Source of the DNA: Lineus longissimus
Taxonomy: Eukaryota > Nemertea > Pilidiophora > Heteronemertea > Lineidae
Reading direction: 5' to 3'
Assembly (NCBI RefSeq): GCF_910592395.1
Contig: NC_088311.1
Span: 4,838,501-4,902,500 of the forward strand
Length of the DNA: 64,000 nucleotides
The position numbers and the translations under genes are program-made. This document shows, one piece after another, positions 49,201 through 60,769 of the stretch. Within the stretch, counting starts at the first letter, position 1, and the number at the start of each line of letters is the position of its first letter. The notes beneath the pieces were generated by a model. The model was not told where the DNA came from. It saw only the letters and a list, made by a program, of their open reading frames with translations, and ran no database searches.

Positions 49201-52200
49201 TTATTGCGCACGTTTGCTTGTCTTCTCTTCTCATTCAACGTTTGCTCCGCACTTGGACGATATTTGGATTTCCATGTTTGAAAGAAGAACAATTTTCAGC
49301 GTTATGAACATGACATTTGAGTTCGGAACAGACCGTGTCCACAAGACATCCGAGGGAATTAAAGTCTTTAAGATCAGTGTTTAAGTGAGATAACGTTTTT
49401 ATTGACCACCCGATATCAACTATACGTATACATACCTTCTGCATCGCCGAAACTATGCACTCCTACATGGATAGGGCTAAATGGCCTGAACTGATTCTCT
49501 GGGGTGTACCCTGCAATAGATTTAAGCCAGATATGGTTTAAGGAATTGATACCGAACTGGAGGCGTCTCACCAAAAACCGCTTGGGTGGAGCTAAAATGT
49601 AGACCAAAACCGAGACGAAAATCAATACCGATAGTGAGGAATCAATTTCTATTCTATCTCCGATTAAATAACGAATACTGTGGTTTTAAATGCTTTTGAC
49701 TACGAAATGCTACCACATTTTGAACCAACCTAGATGTTTTTGAATGTTCAAGACCAGTTAGTCAGATACTTTGTGTTCATATTCACTATCATTTTTGAGT
49801 GCCATCAGAGCTGCGTAAGTACAATTAGCCCCTTTCTAAACAGTGTACGCAGAACATACATGTACTGTACATGTAATAAAAAGGGCAGTCTAGAACAGTC
49901 TGAAAGATTGGCTGATGATAAAGATACCTTACCATTACAATAGCCCCATATTTTATCTCGGTCGTAGCTACTGGTCGTGGCACACCACGGAACGGACGAT
50001 TGAACAACGCAATATTTGTATTCCTTTCCATCAAGTATGAATGGGAATCTGCAGACGTTACCATTTGCATTTCCTCCGTAGGTTTCCATCTTTGGGCTCG
50101 CTTGAATATTGAAATGGTGCGTTATGCCTGTTAGTTTTGAGAGGTTAGGTGCGAACGTCCAAAATAAGGTGTTTGCCATAAAGAGATGTATTTTTTGCTA
50201 ATCGACGATATCGTACAAAGTCATCGTTCAATAGTTTAGTGATTAACTAATTTTCAACTAAATACCGCCGGGTAGTGACTTTATCATTGATTATTACTTC
50301 CATATTGATACTAGAATAGGCAAAATCTCAACTCACCAGTTGCATCGCACCATCCGTACGTTTTGTCTTTGTCAAAGTTAGGCGTCAGGCTGCACCAGGC
50401 CCTTCCCGGGCTTCCCTCGTGAAGGCAATCATAATTCAGGACGCCACTGTAGATGTAGGGAAAGCTGCAAGGTTTCGCTTTGTCAGTCTTCACCGTGACC
50501 CGCCCTGAAATTGAAAGATACACCGCGTACGTGAAAGTTGTATGAAATGACACAAATGCAACTTACAGTGAAGTGGAAGCTGATAAAGATTAAAGGGGTG
50601 GCTAAACTGGAACACAATTACAAAAATATATCAGCATGTTGATGCTGTTGATGTTTGAAGTTTGTCTGCGAGAACAGCAAAACATATAGGCCTTACTACA
50701 GCTGAAAAATCAACGCCAGTATTTTTTACACTTCATGTACAGTACCTTTGAATCAAGTGTCATCAATTCGCGGTTTCAAGTGGGGAAAAGTAACATTCGC
50801 CTGCCATGTAATAATGCTGAAATTATTAGTTTAAACTTGAAGTGCATCTGCTTACCTGCAGGAACTTTTTTTGGCATTCTGCCTGCAATGAATATGGGAG
50901 AGGAGATGATTTAATTTCATCCTCCGTGTACTGCCTCCAAATTCTATTTCAGTGGAACCCGCTGCTATGATATTTTCCCCGTGTGATTTATAGGAAACAA
51001 AAGAATCTAAACACTTGTCATGTAGCTTATATTCTTCCATACCAATAAAACGTGTAGGCGTCCAGATCTGGATACAGAGATTGCAATGTACTTTGTACTT
51101 CGTGATGTATTTGAGAAGTAGTATCCTCGACGATTGCGTCATAGGAAATTTGAGAAAAATGGAGCCTCTAACTTGGCTGATGATAAAGATACCTTACCAT
51201 TACAATAGCCCCATATCTTATCTCGGTCGTAGCTACTGGTCGTGGCGCACCAAGGAACGGACGATTGTTGAAGGCAATATTTGTATTCCTTTCCGTCATA
51301 TATGAATGGGAATCTGCATACCGCTCCATTTGCAGTTCCTCCGTTGGTTTCCATCTTTGGGCTCACTTGAATAGCAAAATGGTCAATGTTCCAAGGGAGT
51401 CAGGCGCAAAAGTTCAAAATCAGGTTTCAAATAGATTGGGGCGGGGGGGGGGGGGAGTTGCCGGAAAAACGATAGTATTTTGCAAATCAATTAATTTGGT
51501 TAACCAATTCAATTTTGTAAGCAAAAATATGGCAATTCTGTCGCAATTTTCATTAAAAGACGTAGAAAATATTTTAGTGATGATCTCATTTACGACTTGA
51601 TAAATCAATTATTGACTAATTATTGACGGTGGGCGGCATAACCTCAACTCACCAGTTGCATCGCACCATCCGTACTCTTTGTCTTTGTCAAAGTTAGGCG
51701 TCAGGCTGCACCAGGCCCTTCCTGGGCTTCCCTCGTAACGGCAATCATTGTATAGGACATTGTTGTAGCGGAAGGGAAAGCTGCAACGTTTCTCTTTGTC
51801 GGTCAACACTGTGAAACCCCCTGAAAGTAGAAGATACACTGAGAGCTTGCCTGTATCGACTCAAGTGCAACTTGAAATGGGAACGGTTTATAAAAAATTA
51901 GAAGATTTTAGGATCCCTGGAATTGGATAGGAAATGCTGTGTTTTCAACTTGCAACAAAAATTGTTTCACTTAATTTTTACAGATGATGTTGATGATTGT
52001 GTTGATGTTTTGAAGTTGTACATGTATATGAACGCAGGTCATTATATGAAATCATTACAACTTAAGGAGGATACGATTAAGATGTGTCTGGAAGAAACTA
52101 AAGGAAGCATTTTGCTTACCGCAGCTGTTAATTAGTGACTTTTAAAGCATGGTGCATGTACTTACCATCAGCATCGGCTAGTGAGAGGCAAAAAATAATG

Positions 52201-52229
52201 CAAAAACCAATACTCCTCCATCCCCACAT
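46234..52229 (-). CDS. CAP gene 4: secreted protein with four FN2 domains, CAP, EGF, ShKT
   Basis: Thirteen exons in order: 52166-52229, 51653-51820, 51198-51365, 50337-50504, 49933-50100, 49436-49510, 48968-49059, 48566-48650, 47911-48056, 47569-47660, 47104-47195, 46555-46656, 46234-46349. They total 1536 nt, 511 aa, all junctions in phase. The layout is as in genes 1-3 but with two FN2 pairs; each FN2 exon is 168 nt and phase 1-1, so pairs can be added without breaking the frame. Small in-frame indels set it apart: one extra codon in each of two CAP exons and one fewer in the ShKT exon. The CAP tetrad glutamate is again Gln (GQNV). GHYTQ and the Cys pattern are intact. The proximal promoter differs: the TATA and GGCC palindrome of genes 1-3 are missing, though the E-box remains. 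Confidence 0.88.
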
Positions 52230-52410
52230 TTTGAAAAATGGTAGTTTGTGTAGGGCCAAGAGGCATGTACACCTACTTTTCAACCAGCAGCTGCAGCTAC
52301 CAAATTCGATCCAGGATTGGCCATCGACAGTATTTGGTTTACGAGGATTTGGTTTACGGGGCATTTTCCTCTCTAAATGAACAGATGCTCAACAATAAGA
52401 TGAAGTACAT

Positions 52411-53722
52411 GTAATTGATATTTTTAATTGAATTTGATATTTTGCCTATGCAAACTTTCACAATCCTTATTTGTATCATTCCAATCGAACTCAAGTAGGT
52501 ATGCAGCGCCTGTTGGTCATTGTTCGCGACAACTGCTGGATTACTAACAATTATTTTGACATATGAGGTAATAATAAGCATTGAGCAAGTTTTGATGCTC
52601 TTTGAAAGTCTAGGAAGTTTTCTACAGAGCGCTACAGATGAGCGAAGTACAGTGGAACCCCGGTCGGCGACCATCCCGCTATGACGACCAAACATCGCCG
52701 GTCCCGAATGATTTCCTGTCTAATTACCATTACATGGCCCCGGTAACACGATCACCCCGGTACCCAGACCACAACCACTGGATTGGGCGGTCCCAACAAC
52801 CAGGAATTGCCGTAATCGGTCGCGACCGCGTCTCCAATTAACCCGGCAATTAACACCTCGGCGCAAAGCTCTCTTGATAATTATAACACCACTGTCAGTG
52901 GCTATCACGAGAATCCATATGAAAACTGATAGCCTTTGAAGTACCAGACGATAACTATGTCAATTTGCAGACAGAGGGACACAAGATTGGGACCAGGGTA
53001 ATTACCTCAACAATTCTAAAAGGAATCGATTTCCAAAACCGGATGACCAGAACACACCTTACCGGTAACCCAGACATACGAATACATGTATATTCACTAT
53101 CTCTGTAAAGCATAAGATCATCATCGCAATCGTCATTTAGCTCATTATGTGTTTTAATCCAACACCTCCGTTTATTGATAACTTTTGTCCACTCTTTATA
53201 GTAAACAAGATATTGGCAGCTATTGCTTATCAGTTGGCAATCTCACGCTGGCGTAAACTCAATAAAAGCTTCGCGGTTTTAACCATGTTGGTTCTTGACC
53301 GTGTCATTGACCCCAGCATGGTTATAACCATGGGAACGATAACACACAGTTTTGTAAAAACAGGATGGGTTGACAACACCGACAGAGTTCAAATTTGTTA
53401 CGCATCCTTGCCTCGTGCAATGGGGCTTGTATGGCTTACATCTCAGTATACAAGCTGTCCCAAGGAGGAGTCGTTCTTGCAATGTCAAAGACTGTCGGGT
53501 CAAGATATTGTAATGTAAACGTAAAACGAACAACATTTGGCTGCATCAGGACTGATTTACTCAGTTAATTTTCACCTTGATAAGGTCACTTCATGTCATG
53601 TTTTCAACCCTACGTCATTCTGTTAGCTAACTTGTTCATGACAAGTGACGCGTAACTAGTTTATAAACTTGATGTCGCAGTAGGAGTTGTAAATGATCCG
53701 CAACCCCTGTAACATGGGCAAT
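52411..53722. other. Flank of the array, no recognised gene
   Basis: A pogo-like end starts near 52647. A plus-strand open frame at 53147-53518 (123 aa) contains a cysteine-containing tail but no known domain and is probably spurious. Confidence 0.35.
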
Positions 53723-53925
53723 AATGTAACACTCTGACGTTAAATCTGTTCACTAGATTAAAATTTACTTGAGATTTTCCACAAATGATGTTGTTCACGT
53801 CCGATCTCGCAACCTTTCGTGAGAAGACTTATGGCACTGTCCTCACTACGCGACAAGTTGAAACTGTACACAATCTCCAGTAAATTTGAATCCAGTGAAC
53901 AGATTGAACGTCAAAGTGTTATATT
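53723..53925. mobile_element. 203-bp MITE-like inverted-repeat element
   Basis: Arms of about 54 nt at each end (53723-53776 and 53872-53925) are inverted copies with a handful of mismatches. The left arm begins AATGTAACACTCTGACGTTA. The central 95 bp is non-coding. No clear target duplication could be fixed, so the superfamily is open. Confidence 0.55.
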
Positions 53926-55521
53926 ATAAAAAAAGCCTGGATGAATGAAAGCATACACAAACAATGAAGTATTGATATTGACAATATTAATGGCTGTCCA
54001 TTCCCCGGTGACGTCACATTCTCGGTTTACATTTGATGGATTGGAAGGAGTGAGGCACTGGACTTTTGCAAAACCTAGATTTTATCTGCAGTGGCTAGTC
54101 GAAAAATTTCAATCGTGGTCGTGCAAAAAGCAAATATTTACCGAAAATGTGGTAGCATTGTGAATGCTACCACTTTAAATATATACCAAATCATTGTGTG
54201 AAATAGATATATCCGATACTCTAACACTTTATCATAAATACACAAACCATAAGGAATCGATCTTTTAAATCAACGCATGGTGTTATTTTATGTAAATTTG
54301 ATTTTACGGGACACTCAGCCTTGACAGTTGTCATTATTTCATATTTGAACAGAACATTTGGCTTTTCTTTCTTCAGGATCATGATTGTCTATTTGCAAAC
54401 TATTGAGCAACGCAAGTCCGTTTGGTCATTGGATCCTGTGTTTGAACCGCGGGAAATTCGAGCCCCTCATGAGGCAATTTATCAAATGATTGTTTTCCTT
54501 GTCTGACAAGTGCACATATACGAGACGTGTGCTGGTTGCGATCGTTCTTTGCTGCAGATAAGACCGACATTGTAAATAACCAACTTGCAATCAATGGCGA
54601 TACTTCCGTGTTCATATTGGAGTTTGATTTAAGGAGCTTTTGTTCCCGTATATTGTTAGCGCGCGGATATGCAAATTCTGGAAGCCTTTGCTAGTGATGG
54701 AACATGCCCATTGACCGAAATCCTTGCCTGTAGCATTTTTCTGAATTAAGCTATCGGACTTCTGTCCAGTGAATAATACAATTTTGCATGGCTGCTGCTG
54801 CGGCACCGTGAACGAACTTGGTCAGTGGTCGTCTTAAGAGTCTCAGGAAGCCTCAGAGGATCAATGTAAGGCTGTCCTCTAGTTCATCAGTGGATTGTTA
54901 CAGGAGAACCGTTAGAACGAGTTTCAGTTTGCTGCTATTATCGCATCTCTGCCTGACCTAACCGGTGTGTGCGTGTGGCGAACGCTCTCGATAACCATTA
55001 GCGTACGGCACACCTTCTGGTCCGTCCAGAGGTCACCTATTTTCCCGACATTACGTAAACATACCATACGCAACATGACAGTCATGTCTTCCGTCCTGAT
55101 AGATCTGCGTATTCAATATATATCTGGCCTCTTATTACTACTAATATCATGATATTTAATAACATTGTTACATGGACATTGTTTCCAGTAATGATAGTTG
55201 CGCAACGACATCATTGTGTCGGTCCATTACCTGTGTTATTCATTAGTAACCAAGGAGTCTCGGGTCCGGATTCGTACACAATGCACAAAGAGGCTGAATT
55301 TAAACAGGCAGTTTCGTTATTAGTTTTCACTGCGAGTTGTTTGAAGACAAATTCATCATAAACTCCAATTTCGACGCAATAGATCAGAAGTACAAAAATC
55401 TACATAAGTGCTTCATAATTTCTGTAGACGTCACCTCTGCTGGTTTTTCGATATCTTTGCTGCGATGAATCAAGGTCGGAATACGAGTTTGGATCAATGG
55501 ATTTTCTCGAAAAAGACACTT
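53926..55521. other. Non-coding, 5' flank of the mucin-Ly6 gene
   Basis: No gene or repeat recognised; only short unrelated open frames. Confidence 0.4.
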
Positions 55522-58500
55522 ATGGATCTTTTACATGTAGTGTGGATCGTAATGGTCATGATAAGTTTACGTGAGTACGAATCTAAAGGGCCGATGTGGA
55601 GGGAAAATTTTGTCGCCCGTTTTATTAGTCCTACCATTTTTTTCACTAATTGTTTAGGAACGGTCTAGACATCAGATTGTGCTCGTTCTTCTATTGTCCT
55701 TGTTTTGCCCTGGACATACCTGACCACTACAAATGTGTCCTCTGTCACTAAAGTTACGCTTACACTACAGACAACTTGTCGTAAAACAATTTTTCGTCAT
55801 TTTGTCCGTCGTGTACCCGTCCCGTTTGCGGCAAGACAAATTTCCCGAATTTTCGGTATGATTTATTTGGGAAAATTTAAAAGGAAATCTCGTGTTTCCC
55901 GTGATTTCTATAGTCAACTACCGCGTTTGAATTCGACAGGTCGCCATATTGGGCAATTATCCCGAGAACTTTTAACTTCTGCTTCTACCTTCCCCCGATA
56001 TGCAGCAATATCTGATGGTACGATCTTAGAAAGGTTTTTGGGCTTCATTTCGCTGAAAACCCCTACGAGGTGCTAATTTGTTTTGGTCGAAAAACCTAGA
56101 GCTCAGAAACCTTTATTTCTTTAAGTGTGTCCTTCCTGAGCATTAAACAGATTTACTATGACCTGATCGGACAAAGCCGTCGAGCAGTTGATTTCGTTCC
56201 AATCAGCAGGGAACGTGCACACGCTATATCAGCAATAGTAGAAATAATGTCATCGTGATGAAATAATATACATGTATGGAATTCACGCAGCGTTTCATAA
56301 CTGCCTTCCATTTTCCTTTATTCAAGTTGCCCATCACGCAGCTGCCACCACTACAGTTCAAGCGACCACTACGGATTCAGCCACTACTGCAGATTCATCC
56401 ACCACTGTAGCTTCAGCCACCACTACGGACTCAGCAACAACTGCTGAGGATTCAGCCACAACCGTGGATTCAGCCGCAACCACGGATTCAGCCACCACTA
56501 CTGCAGAGGATTCAGCCACAACCGCGAATTCAGCCAACACTACTGCGGAGGATTCAGCCACAACCACGGATTCAGCCACAACAGTCAATCCAGCCACTAC
56601 TGTGAATTCAGCCAACGCTACAGACTCAGCCACAACTGGACTTTTAGCCACTACTACCTCGGATTTAGCAACCACTGCGGGTTCAGACACAACCGCAGAT
56701 TCAGCCACCACTGTCGCATCAGCTACCACTTCGGATTCAGCTACAACTGCAGATTCAGCCACAACTGCAGATTCAGCCACCACTGTGAACTCAACATCTA
56801 GTGTAGCTTCAGTCACCACTACAAATTCAGTCACCACTGCCGATTCGGCCACAACTGCGAATTCAGCCACAACCACGGATTCAGCCAACACTGTAGATTC
56901 AGGCACCTCTACGGATTCAGCTACAACTGCAGATTTAGTCACCACTACGGACTCAGGCACCGCTGCTGATTCAGCCACCACTGCTGATTCAGCCACAACG
57001 ACTAACTCGGCCACTACTACGGATTCAGCGGCCACTACCGATTCAGCAACCACTATAAATTCAGCCACCACTACAGATTCAGCCACAACAGTGGATTCAG
57101 CCACCACTATAACTTTAGCCACCACTACAGATTCAGCCACAACTGTAAATTCAGGGACCACTACGGATCCAGGCACCATTACGGATTCAGCCACAAGTGT
57201 GGATCCAGCCACAACAGTCGATCCAGCCACTACTACGAATTCAGCCACCGCTACAGTCTCTACAACTAGAATTTTAGCCACTACTACAACGGATTCAGCC
57301 ACCACTGCGGATTCAACCACCGCTGTAGCTTCAGCCACCACTGTAGCTTCAGCCACCACTATGGATTCAGCCACCACTACAGATTCGGCCACAACTGCGG
57401 TGTCAGCTACGACTGCTTCCAATTCAGCCACGACCTCTTCAGACTTAACTACAACTGCTGAGAATTCAGCTACAACAACTGCAAATTCAGTTTCAACATC
57501 TTCGGATTCAGCTACAACTTCTTCAGATTCAGCCACAACTGCTGTGATTTCAACTACAACTACTGCAAGTTCAGCTATGACTTCTTCAGATTCAACCACA
57601 ACTGCTGGGAATTCAGCTACAACAACTGCAAGTTCAGCTATGCCTTCTTCAGATTCAACCACAACTGCTGGGAATTCAGCTACAACTACTGCAAGTTCAG
57701 CTATGACTTCTTCAGATTCAGCCACAACTTCTGTGATTTCAGCTACAACTACTGCAAGTTCAGCTATGCCTTCTTCAGCTTCAACCACAACTGCTGGGAA
57801 TTCAGCAACAACAACTGCAAGTTCAGCTATGCCTTCTTCAGATTCAACCACAACTGCTGTGATTTCAGCTACAACTACTGCAAGTTCAGCTATGACTTCT
57901 TCAGATTCAACCACAACTGCTGGAAATTCAGCAACAACAACTGCAAGTTCAGCTATGCCTTCTTCAGATTCAACCACAACTGCTGGTAATTCAGCCACAA
58001 CTACTGCAAGTTCAACTATGCCTTCTTCAGATTCAACCACAACTGCTGGGAATTCAGCTACAACTACTGCAAGTTCAGCTATGACTTCTTCAGATTCAAC
58101 CACAACTGCTGGAAATTCAGCAACAACAACTGCAAGTTCAGCTATGCCTTCTTCAGATTCAACCACAACTGCTGGTAATTCAGCCACAACTACTGCAAGT
58201 TCAACTATGCCTTCTTCAGATTCAACCACAACTGCTGGGAATTCAGCTACAACTACTACAAGTTCAGCTATGACTTCTTCAGATTCAACCACAACTGCTG
58301 GTAATTCAGCTACAACTACTGCAAGTTCAGCTATGACTTCTTCAGATTCAACCACAACTGCTGGTAATTCAGCTACAACTACTGCAAGTTCAGCTATGAC
58401 TTCTTCAGATTCAACCACAACTGCTGGGAATTCAGCAACAACAACTGCAAGTTCAGCTGTGCCTTCTTCAGATTCAACCACAACTGCTGTAATTTCAGCT

Positions 58501-60769
58501 ACAACTACTGCAAGTTCAGCTATGACTTCTTCAGATTCAACCACAACTGCTGGAAATTCAGCAACAACAACTGCAAGTTCAGCTATGCCTTCTTCAGATT
58601 CAACCACAACTGCTGGTAATTCAGCTACAACTACTACAAGTTCAACTATGCCTTCTTCAGATTCAACCACAACTGCTGGGAATTCAGCTACAACTACTAC
58701 AAGTTCAGCTATGACTTCTTCAGATTCAACCACAACTGCTGGTAATTCAGCTACAACTACTGCAAGTTCAGCTATGACTTCTTCAGATTCAACCACAACT
58801 GCTGGGAATTCAGCTACAACTACTTCAAGTTCAGCTATGCCTTCTTCAGATTCAACCACAACTGCTGGTAATTCAGCCACAACTACTGCAAGTTCAGCTA
58901 TGACTTCTTCAGATTCAACCACAACTGCTGAGAATTCAGCTACGACAACTGCAAGTTCAGTTTCAACATCTTCAGGTTCAGCTATATCTTCTTCAGATTC
59001 AACCACAACTGATGCAGGTTCAGCTACCACTGCTTCGAGTTCAGCTACGACCTTTTCAGATTCCTCTACAACTAGTACAGATTCAGCCACTGCTGCAACA
59101 GATCCAGCGACGACTTCCTCAGGAACGGTAAGGTCATTGTCGTAAGATTATTATTTGCGACTTTCCGCTTTACCTATTAGTTTTCAGATTAAAAGTCAGA
59201 GAATGGGACACTAGGCCATGGCGATTTAGTCTGCAGCCTCCTGCCATACACGACTTAGTGTCTTGATTTGACTCAGTGAGATGGTGAAGGTGGTGGTCGG
59301 CGGGAAGGTTTGCAATGTTCTGGTAAATACTATCCCCCGGGACTATCCCTCATCCTTTCTAAATATTCATAGAACCCCATGGAGCATGTGAGTACATGTA
59401 CGACATGCGTGTGACCTCAATGAATATTATACACGTATATACCGGTACATACTGATAACATTCATTAAATGATTTACAGTTGCCATAGCGAATGACGCAT
59501 TGTGTGATTTGATTTATTTTATGCAACAGAGGTATTGATAGCCCGCTAGAAGCTGGTGCATGTCCCAATTGAATTAGTGATCGAGTGGCTTTTTTACTTG
59601 AGTAATGTTCTCGGTTGACGAGTTTTCTCAATTTGGTTTCAGCTCTAACATTTAAACTTGTAAAAAAACCCGCCTGTTTACATGTTATTTTCAGCACGCT
59701 CAATACCTGTCACCATGCATTGATCCGCCAAACAATATATTATCGCCGCACGGTAGCCTTTCTCGGTTCCAGTCGGGAAATGAATTATACATACAACATG
59801 TATCACGCTATTCCGATTTTAATTTCGACTGCGACTAAGATAGCTTTTCTTCACAAAGGGTTCATGTAATATACTGAAGCAAGTGTCTGGCCGTGTTGCT
59901 CCAGCCTTACAATGCATATTTGCCACAGTCAATCTTAATCTCAAAATCATTTGGTTATGTTACAGAGTTTGACTTGCTACAGCTGCTCGGGTAATATGAG
60001 TGGTTGCGGAGAGGCAAGGACATCCTCTGATGCAACATGCGCTAGTGGCGAATATTGTTGGGTAAGTTAACAGCTCACTATTAATAAAAATCATATCAAT
60101 AAGAATTATGCTCTTTTATACCGCCAACTCCTTAATGCAGGTAATGGACTATAGATAACCTTTGCACCTACACTCGGCGATGCCGTCCATCCATCATCAA
60201 TCTTTTTTTTAGATTGCTATTCACCTCATACACTCTACGATGCCATATAAATATCAAAACACCGCATAAATCTATTTCGTTTTGGAATGCACCAATGATC
60301 ACCATTATATTCGAAATAGTCGGGAAGCGTAACCCTTATCATTCTAATTTTTACCCCCCCCCCCCCCCCACGTAATGATCGACGATGCCGTGACCTTTAC
60401 CGTCCTCTGTAAACTGTTGTTTCAGATTACTTTATGTATGCATCGATATATTCTCGAAGACGCGGAATATAGCATAACCGGTCTTTATTCTTTGTTTAGA
60501 TAATCTTGCACCAATACGCCAGGACGCCGTACAACTTCACCAGGACATGCTCCTCCGAGGCATGCGGCTCGACCTATATGGATACAGAGATGTGCTCTAC
60601 GTCAGGATTAAATTCGCTGTGCAGGAAATGCTGCAATACAAACCTATGCAATGCGGCGACATTGGCGGGCTATCTAGGCAGCTCCGCCTTTCGACCAACT
60701 GTTGATACGGGCATTCTGTTACTGGTGGTGACACTGGTTTTATCGCAAGTTCTCATGCTAGACGCGTGA
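55522..60769 (+). CDS. GPI-anchored mucin-like protein with C-terminal Ly6/uPAR domain
   Basis: Four exons: 55522-55570 (donor gtgagt), 56327-59127 (acceptor ttattcaag, donor gtaagg), 59966-60061 (acceptor tgttacag, donor gtaagt), 60500-60769 (acceptor tttgtttag). Phases match (1, 0, 0); total 3216 nt, 1071 aa. Exon 1 plus the exon 2 start give a signal peptide (MDLLHVVWIVMVMISLLA). Exon 2 encodes about 930 residues, almost all Thr, Ser, Ala, Asp and Asn, a heavily O-glycosylatable stalk. Exons 3-4 encode a Ly6/uPAR three-finger domain: LTCYSC at its start, twelve cysteines, and the hallmark CCNTNLCN end. It is followed by a small-residue site (GSSA) and a hydrophobic tail (ILLLVVTLVLSQVLML) typical of GPI attachment. 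An in-frame ATG at 55465 would add 19 residues before the signal peptide; 55522 is preferred. Expected location: outer cell surface, in mucus or a glycocalyx. Ligand unknown. Confidence 0.85.
57520..58970 (+). repeat. 63-bp coding tandem repeat, about 23 units
   Basis: Each unit encodes 21 residues, SSDSTTTAGNSA followed by TTTASSAM and then T or P. Upstream (56350-57440) is an older, degenerate array based on a 6-codon TTDSAT-type motif. Unit variants recur in blocks of three (about 189 bp) starting near 57921, 58110 and 58550, so the array also expanded in blocks. Confidence 0.9.

Larger units (their letters stand above)
18868..52410 (-). repeat. Head-to-tail tandem array of four CAP gene units
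   Basis: Four units share gene, introns and spacer. Start codons are at 24634, 34848, 44946 and 52229, and stop codons at 19414, 29592, 39815 and 46234. The period is about 10.2 kb between units 1, 2 and 3 and 6.4-7.3 kb between 3 and 4. The phrase GAATGTTATGACGATCTTC marks the 3' end of each unit (18871, 29098, 39321, 45741). The shared upstream block (GGTTTACGGGGCAT) marks the 5' side in all four and ends near 52410. Units 1-3 are near-identical by eye even in introns. Unit 4 is clearly diverged, with many small indels. Confidence 0.95.

Noticed and set aside
56358-59090. A 910-codon open frame on the minus strand, antisense to the mucin exon
   Set aside because: It arises because the repeated Ser/Thr/Ala codons contain no stop on the opposite strand. 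Its product is a monotonous Val/Glu/Ala repeat with no domain, and the plus strand has the signal peptide, splice sites and Ly6 exons.
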